Below, piece by piece: positions 6,237 through 9,688 of a stretch of DNA of 9,688 bases. A model generated the notes under the pieces. It ran no database searches and had not been told where the DNA came from. It saw only the letters and a list, made by a program, of their open reading frames with translations. Source of the DNA: Candidatus Heimdallarchaeota archaeon (GTDB lineage: Archaea; Asgardarchaeota; Heimdallarchaeia; JABLTI01); the NCBI GenBank assembly GCA_030671945.1, contig DAOVHJ010000070.1, positions 1-9,688 on the forward strand, written 5' to 3'. The stretch's first letter is position 1. Each line of letters opens with the position of its first letter. The translations under genes and the position numbers were made by a program.

Positions 6237-6276
6237 AAGCAAAAAAGTAGACGAATAAAAGGAGAGCTTGATTTAG

Positions 6277-8337
6277 ATGAGCTTGATAGAGAAAATTTCG
6301 AATTTAATGACAAATCAAAAAAAGATAAGAAATATTGCTCTAGTTGCTCATATAGACCATGGAAAAACAACTCTATCAGACTCTCTACTTGTATCTGCAG
6401 GTGTTTTAGCTCCCTCCATAGCAGGAGAAGCACGTGCCTTGGATTTTTTGCCAGAGGAGCAAAGACGCGGTATAACTATGAAGACCGCGAATATTTCATT
6501 GATCGTCAAAAAAGAAGATAAGGAATTTTTAGTTAATTTAATTGATAGTCCTGGTCATGTTGATTTCTCTGGCAAAGTTGCGCGAGCATTACGAATTGTT
6601 GATGGAGCAATTGTTGTTATAGATGCTGTAGAACAAGTTATGGCGCAAACGGAGACTGTTATTAGACAATGCGTAGCTGAAGGTGTTAAGCCTATTCTTT
6701 TCATTAACAAAGTAGATCGTTTAATCAATGAATTAAAATTGCCCCCAAACCAAATTGCAGAAAGAATTGAAATAATTTATAATAATTTTAATGCCTTGGT
6801 TAAGAAATTTTCAAAAAATTCTTCTGTACCAAAATGGCGTAGCTCAACAAGAGACGGTAGTGTAATTTTCGGCTCTGCTCTTCATCGCTGGGCAATTTCA
6901 ATTCCAATCGCTAAAGAGACTGAAATAACATTCGATCAAATTGTTGACTACTATTCAAAAAATGAAATTGAAACTCTGCAACAATTATTACCAATTGAAA
7001 AACCCTTAATTGATATGATTATTAATCACTTGCCTGATCCAATAACTGCTCAAAAATATAGAATTCAGAATATTTGGAAAGGAGATCTTACCTCTAATGT
7101 TGGAAAAGCAATGACTAATTGCCAAACAGAGGGAGAAAATATCCCATTAGTTTTTGGTTCAACAAAAATTTTGATGGATAAACATGCAGGTCTCTTGGTA
7201 TTAGGTCGTATTTTCTCCGGGGTACTAAAGGAAAAGACAAATGTTTTTCTCCTAAATACAAAAGAAACCAGGAAAATACAAAGTATTTTTGTCTTTATGG
7301 GAGAGGATAAAAAACGGTTAACTCAGGTTCCTGCTGGTAACATTGTAGCAATCTCTGGTCTAGGTGAAATAAATCCAGGAGAAACACTCGTAAGTACAAC
7401 TCAAAAAGAAATGCTACCTTTTGAAGAAATAAAATATCTTGCCAATCCCGTTGTTACTATTGCAATAGAACCAGAAATGCTTCGTGATTTACCACAACTT
7501 AAGCGAGTACTTGAGCAATTTGATATGGAGGATCCAAATCTCCTTATAAGAATTGATGATCAATCTGGTGAAATTCTCTTAATGGGATTAGGTGAATTAC
7601 ATCTGGAAACTGTAGTAAATGATATTTCTTTATTGGTTAAAAGCACATCCTCATCACCTCTTGTCATTTTTGTTGAAAGAATTGGTAAACCAAGTGGAGA
7701 AATATCTCGAGATGAATTTGGTTCAAAAGTAAAATTACTCGTGGAATCAAATACAGAAGATAAAACAATAACACCATCAGAAGATAAGGAAATTGGGGAT
7801 TTCAATGAAGTCTTAAGTCAATATAAAAATGAGATTATTATTAAGAAATCTATAATAAACAAATTTTCAAAAGAAGCGATAGAGAATATTTTAGTAGGAA
7901 TAAGAAGCGCTTTGATTTCGGGGCCGATCTCTTCTAAACCAGTTTCTGGTGTCCGAGTCATAATTACAGATTTCGAAGCTACTGAGGGTGAGAAATTCGA
8001 GCATACAGTACCTTTACTGAGAAATTCTGTGTGGGACGCGTTACGTAAAGGAGAAATCACTACCCAAGAACCAATCTATAAGATACAAATCACAACTCCA
8101 GCAATGTACCTAGGAAAAGTAACTTCGGTTATCAATAAAAGAAGAGGGGATATAATAGATGTAAGGTCTGATCAAGATCTCATAATTATTTCAGGAGTTC
8201 TACCAGTCGCTGAATCTTTCAAGATAGATCAAGATTTACGATCTGATACTGAAGGACGAGCATTTTGGCAAATGTCTTTTGAAAGATACGAGATAATATC
8301 AGAAACTCGTTTAGATGAATACAAACAAAAGCAGTAA
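6277..8337 (+). CDS. Elongation factor 2 paralogue lacking the diphthamide histidine motif (aEF-2p)
   Basis: This 686-residue translational GTPase has EF-2 architecture. The GTPase motifs are intact: AHIDHGKT (24-31), RRGIT in switch I with Thr67, DSPGH (90-94), NKVD (144-147) and FGSA (198-201). Domain II follows (about 270-375, with GKAMTNC and a HAG motif near 303), then domain III (about 385-455, with GLGELHLE), domain IV (about 460-600) and domain V (about 600-670, with GKVTSVINKRRGDI and LRSDTEGRAFW). Canonical EF-2 carries DA[IV]HRG..Q at the tip of domain IV, where the His becomes diphthamide. Here the matching segment is TDFEATEGEKFEHTVPLLRN (564-583), about three residues shorter and without a His at that place. 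The C-terminus is also short, with 22 residues after RAFW, compared with about 730 residues in canonical archaeal EF-2. It is therefore more likely a specialised paralogue than the main EF-2. The start ATG has GGAG 12 bases upstream. Confidence 0.9.
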   Translation: MSLIEKISNLMTNQKKIRNIALVAHIDHGKTTLSDSLLVSAGVLAPSIAGEARALDFLPEEQRRGITMKTANISLIVKKEDKEFLVNLIDSPGHVDFSGKVARALRIVDGAIVVIDAVEQVMAQTETVIRQCVAEGVKPILFINKVDRLINELKLPPNQIAERIEIIYNNFNALVKKFSKNSSVPKWRSSTRDGSVIFGSALHRWAISIPIAKETEITFDQIVDYYSKNEIETLQQLLPIEKPLIDMIINHLPDPITAQKYRIQNIWKGDLTSNVGKAMTNCQTEGENIPLVFGSTKILMDKHAGLLVLGRIFSGVLKEKTNVFLLNTKETRKIQSIFVFMGEDKKRLTQVPAGNIVAISGLGEINPGETLVSTTQKEMLPFEEIKYLANPVVTIAIEPEMLRDLPQLKRVLEQFDMEDPNLLIRIDDQSGEILLMGLGELHLETVVNDISLLVKSTSSSPLVIFVERIGKPSGEISRDEFGSKVKLLVESNTEDKTITPSEDKEIGDFNEVLSQYKNEIIIKKSIINKFSKEAIENILVGIRSALISGPISSKPVSGVRVIITDFEATEGEKFEHTVPLLRNSVWDALRKGEITTQEPIYKIQITTPAMYLGKVTSVINKRRGDIIDVRSDQDLIIISGVLPVAESFKIDQDLRSDTEGRAFWQMSFERYEIISETRLDEYKQKQ

Positions 8338-8380
8338 AAAATAACTGCAAAAGAAAGAATCGTAAAAGCTACTAATTGAC

Positions 8381-8407
8381 TATCTTTTTAAACTTTAAAA
8401 AAAGATA
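8381..8407. repeat. AT-rich inverted repeat between the EF-2 paralogue and the helical-repeat gene
   Basis: TATCTTTTT (8381-8389) is the exact reverse complement of AAAAAGATA (8399-8407), with nine bases between. The left arm also contains TTTTTAAA, which resembles a TATA element about 45 bases ahead of the next ATG, and the T run could serve in termination of the EF-2 transcript. Any of these roles is possible, and simple AT-rich background could also produce it. Confidence 0.35.
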
Positions 8408-8437
8408 TTAGATGAAAAATATAATTTATTCTAAAGT

Positions 8438-9100
8438 ATGGTGAAGTGCAACGTGCGACGAATTAAAGATGATTTAGGCAAAACAATTGACGAAGCTGAC
8501 AATCTAGCGAAAATGATTATGATTGAGCAAGGGATTGATGCAGCTTATGAAATTGAAGAACCCATCTCTCGAAGCTATGCATTTTGTGATTGTATCATAG
8601 CTATTTCTGAATTCGCCAGAGAAACAAGTAACTTTGAAACTCTCGAGAGAACTCAACCATTGCTTGAACAAATAACGAATAAAGGTGCATTAGCAAGAGC
8701 TTTAAGTTATCTTGCAGTAGTCCTCTCTTCACTAAGTCATGAAGAAGAAGCTGAAAAAGCACTTCTTGATTCAATAAAATACGCTTCAGAAATAAGAGAT
8801 GACTTTGATCGAAGAGATGCTTTACTTGATATTGCTACTTCTGCTGCTGATATGTCATTTTTATTGAATAAACGTAAATTAGTTAATTTAGGATTACAAT
8901 TTCAGGATCAATTAACAAAAGGACAAAAAGCATATCTCTATGGCTATCTTTCAACAGTTCTTCAATCCGAAGAAGGCACTCAACTAATGCGAGAAGCAAT
9001 GAATATAGCAAGTCAAATAAAAGATCCAATTACAAGATCCAAAGTCTCATTAGAACTAGCAACTCTTCTAACAAGTAGTGCAAAACCACTTGAAGAATAG
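8438..9100 (+). CDS. Alpha-helical repeat (TPR-like) protein of unknown function
   Basis: This 220-residue soluble, acidic, Ala/Leu-rich protein is built from about five helical-hairpin units of 36-41 residues. They begin near residues 42, 82, 123, 161 and 196, each with a pattern like R..AL..LA..L followed by a helix and a link such as SEIRDDFDRRDALLDIA or SQIKDPITRSKVSLELA. This resembles the TPR-like or alpha-solenoid repeats common in archaeal scaffold proteins, which bind partner proteins. No catalytic motif, signal peptide or membrane segment is seen. The start is open. ATG at 8438 has no ribosome site ahead of it, while an in-frame GTG at 8453 has GGTGA (8440-8444) eight bases upstream, which would remove five residues. 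The gene is 100 bases after the EF-2 paralogue and converges on the PHP gene with 13 bases between the stops. Its function and partners are unknown. Confidence 0.75.
   Translation: MVKCNVRRIKDDLGKTIDEADNLAKMIMIEQGIDAAYEIEEPISRSYAFCDCIIAISEFARETSNFETLERTQPLLEQITNKGALARALSYLAVVLSSLSHEEEAEKALLDSIKYASEIRDDFDRRDALLDIATSAADMSFLLNKRKLVNLGLQFQDQLTKGQKAYLYGYLSTVLQSEEGTQLMREAMNIASQIKDPITRSKVSLELATLLTSSAKPLEE
8440..8444 (+). promoter_or_regulatory. GGTGA motif suggesting an alternative GTG start at 8453
   Basis: GGTGA matches the archaeal anti-Shine-Dalgarno sequence and lies eight bases ahead of an in-frame GTG at 8453, while it overlaps the ATG at 8438. Either translation starts at GTG 8453, or the ATG is used on a short or leaderless transcript. 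Confidence 0.35.
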
Positions 9101-9113
9101 AAGCGTAAAATCA

Positions 9114-9688
9114 CTAGAAATAATCGAAGAATCTCACTACTTTTCTTCCTTCTTTGGGGGTAAAAATAATTTTAAGGAAATTAATAATGTCATGTTGATC
9201 AATTGGTTTTTTACCTGATTGAGTTTTATGGTTTCGAAGTGCTTCTAGTACTTTCTCTTCAGTTACTTCTCCATTAATTTCCACAATGCTAAAACAAGTA
9301 CCAATAGCATGCACATGATGAGCATCAGAACCACCAACTTCGCTGAAACCATTGTGCTTGAACGCTACTTTAGCCATGATATTTGGAAAGTTAAGAAAGA
9401 TCTTAGCGAATCCATTATAGAATTCCATAGCATCTGCTTTTAAGGTATAAGCTTTCCAGCCAACGCTATTGTGAGACATAAATGGATGAGGGATGATTGA
9501 AACTCCACCCAAATCACTGATTAATTCTATAGTTTCTTCAGATGGTCGATTTGGAGGGATTTCCTCATTAATACCATAAGCGATAATATGACCATCTGCA
9601 GTATCGACTTCAACACCTGCTAAATAGATCTTCTCTTTGTCTTTAGCTTTTAATTTCTCTGTTACTTTTTTGGCAAAAGCAAAATCAT
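9114..9688 (-). CDS. PHP-domain metal-dependent phosphoesterase (partial, N-terminus beyond window)
   Basis: The minus-strand frame stays open from the TAG at 9114-9116 to the right edge, showing 190 residues of the C-terminal part of the protein. An internal ATG cannot be the real start, because conserved sequence continues upstream of GGVSIIPHPF: AGVEVDTADGHIIAYGI and RPSEETIELI match the PHP family. Metal-ligand motifs in view are the Glu of GVEVDT, the His of IPHPF and the Asp-His of GGSDAHHVHAIG. The missing N-terminus should hold the HxH motif. These enzymes (the TrpH/YciV-like group, COG0613 type) hydrolyse phosphoesters such as nucleoside 3',5'-bisphosphates or oligonucleotide ends using bound metals; the substrate here is unknown. 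The C-terminus is basic (PKEGRKVVRFFDYF). The gene converges on the helical-repeat gene. Confidence 0.85.
   Translation of the reverse strand, partial: DFAFAKKVTEKLKAKDKEKIYLAGVEVDTADGHIIAYGINEEIPPNRPSEETIELISDLGGVSIIPHPFMSHNSVGWKAYTLKADAMEFYNGFAKIFLNFPNIMAKVAFKHNGFSEVGGSDAHHVHAIGTCFSIVEINGEVTEEKVLEALRNHKTQSGKKPIDQHDIINFLKIIFTPKEGRKVVRFFDYF

Noticed and set aside
6002..6433. Minus-strand open frames across the Ub-like gene and the EF-2 start
   Set aside because: They are antisense to two genes with strong family matches and are Ser-rich without domain features.
8002..8004. His576 of the EF-2 paralogue as a possible diphthamide site
   Set aside because: Aligned from the following VPLLRN segment, it falls about five residues after the expected histidine and lacks the RG..Q that follows it in canonical EF-2.
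7560..8060. Two antisense open frames (about 80 residues each) inside the EF-2 paralogue
   Set aside because: They lie wholly within a gene with clear family homology, are Ser/Ile-rich as antisense shadows tend to be, and show no recognisable domain.
9114..9512. A complete 132-residue gene starting at 9512
   Set aside because: The codon at that point is an internal TTG; conserved PHP sequence continues in frame to the window edge, so the gene is partial and longer.
1..9688. CRISPR arrays, tRNA or rRNA genes, transposases or integrases
   Set aside because: No regularly spaced repeats, cloverleaf or rRNA-like GC-rich stretches, or transposase motifs were seen on either strand.

Overview
The window looks like a fragment of an AT-rich archaeal genome, and an Asgard-type archaeon is the best guess. 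Four things point to archaea: an EF-2-type (not EF-G-type) elongation factor, three genes with archaeal class III (prepilin peptidase) signal peptides of the K/R-G-Q type, a TadC/FlaJ-like membrane protein, and repeated GGTG-type ribosome binding sites. The Asgard guess rests mainly on the EF-2, which is a divergent paralogue without the diphthamide histidine motif. Such paralogues have been described mainly from Asgard lineages. No rRNA, tRNA, CRISPR array or mobile element was seen.

Layout, left to right. Bases 1-88 may hold the tail of a plus-strand gene. A zinc-ribbon plus Yip1-like membrane protein (73-837, minus) diverges from a pyroglutamyl peptidase gene, pcp (986-1597, plus). Pcp converges on a tight minus-strand operon (1631-3874) of three pilin-like, signal-anchored surface proteins, whose genes overlap or nearly touch. 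A gene-free stretch of about 310 bases separates this operon from a divergent plus-strand pair: a one-module TadC/FlaJ-like platform protein (4189-5076) and a coiled-coil protein (5084-5512). These five genes probably belong to one type IV pilus-like (TFF) system, but its secretion ATPase and prepilin peptidase are not in the window.

Downstream, all on the plus strand, come a free-standing lipoate-ligase C-terminal domain protein (LplB-like, 5623-5904), a ubiquitin-like MoaD/Urm1/SAMP-type protein ending in Gly-Gly (5964-6236), the EF-2 paralogue (6277-8337) and an alpha-helical repeat protein (8438-9100). The last of these converges on a PHP-domain phosphoesterase gene (minus) that runs off the right edge.

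The main point of interest is 5964-8337: a Ub-like GG protein encoded just ahead of an EF-2 paralogue in which the diphthamide loop is replaced and shortened while the GTPase motifs stay intact. The second is the compact pilus-like locus, with its large Ig-like pilin and orphan platform protein.
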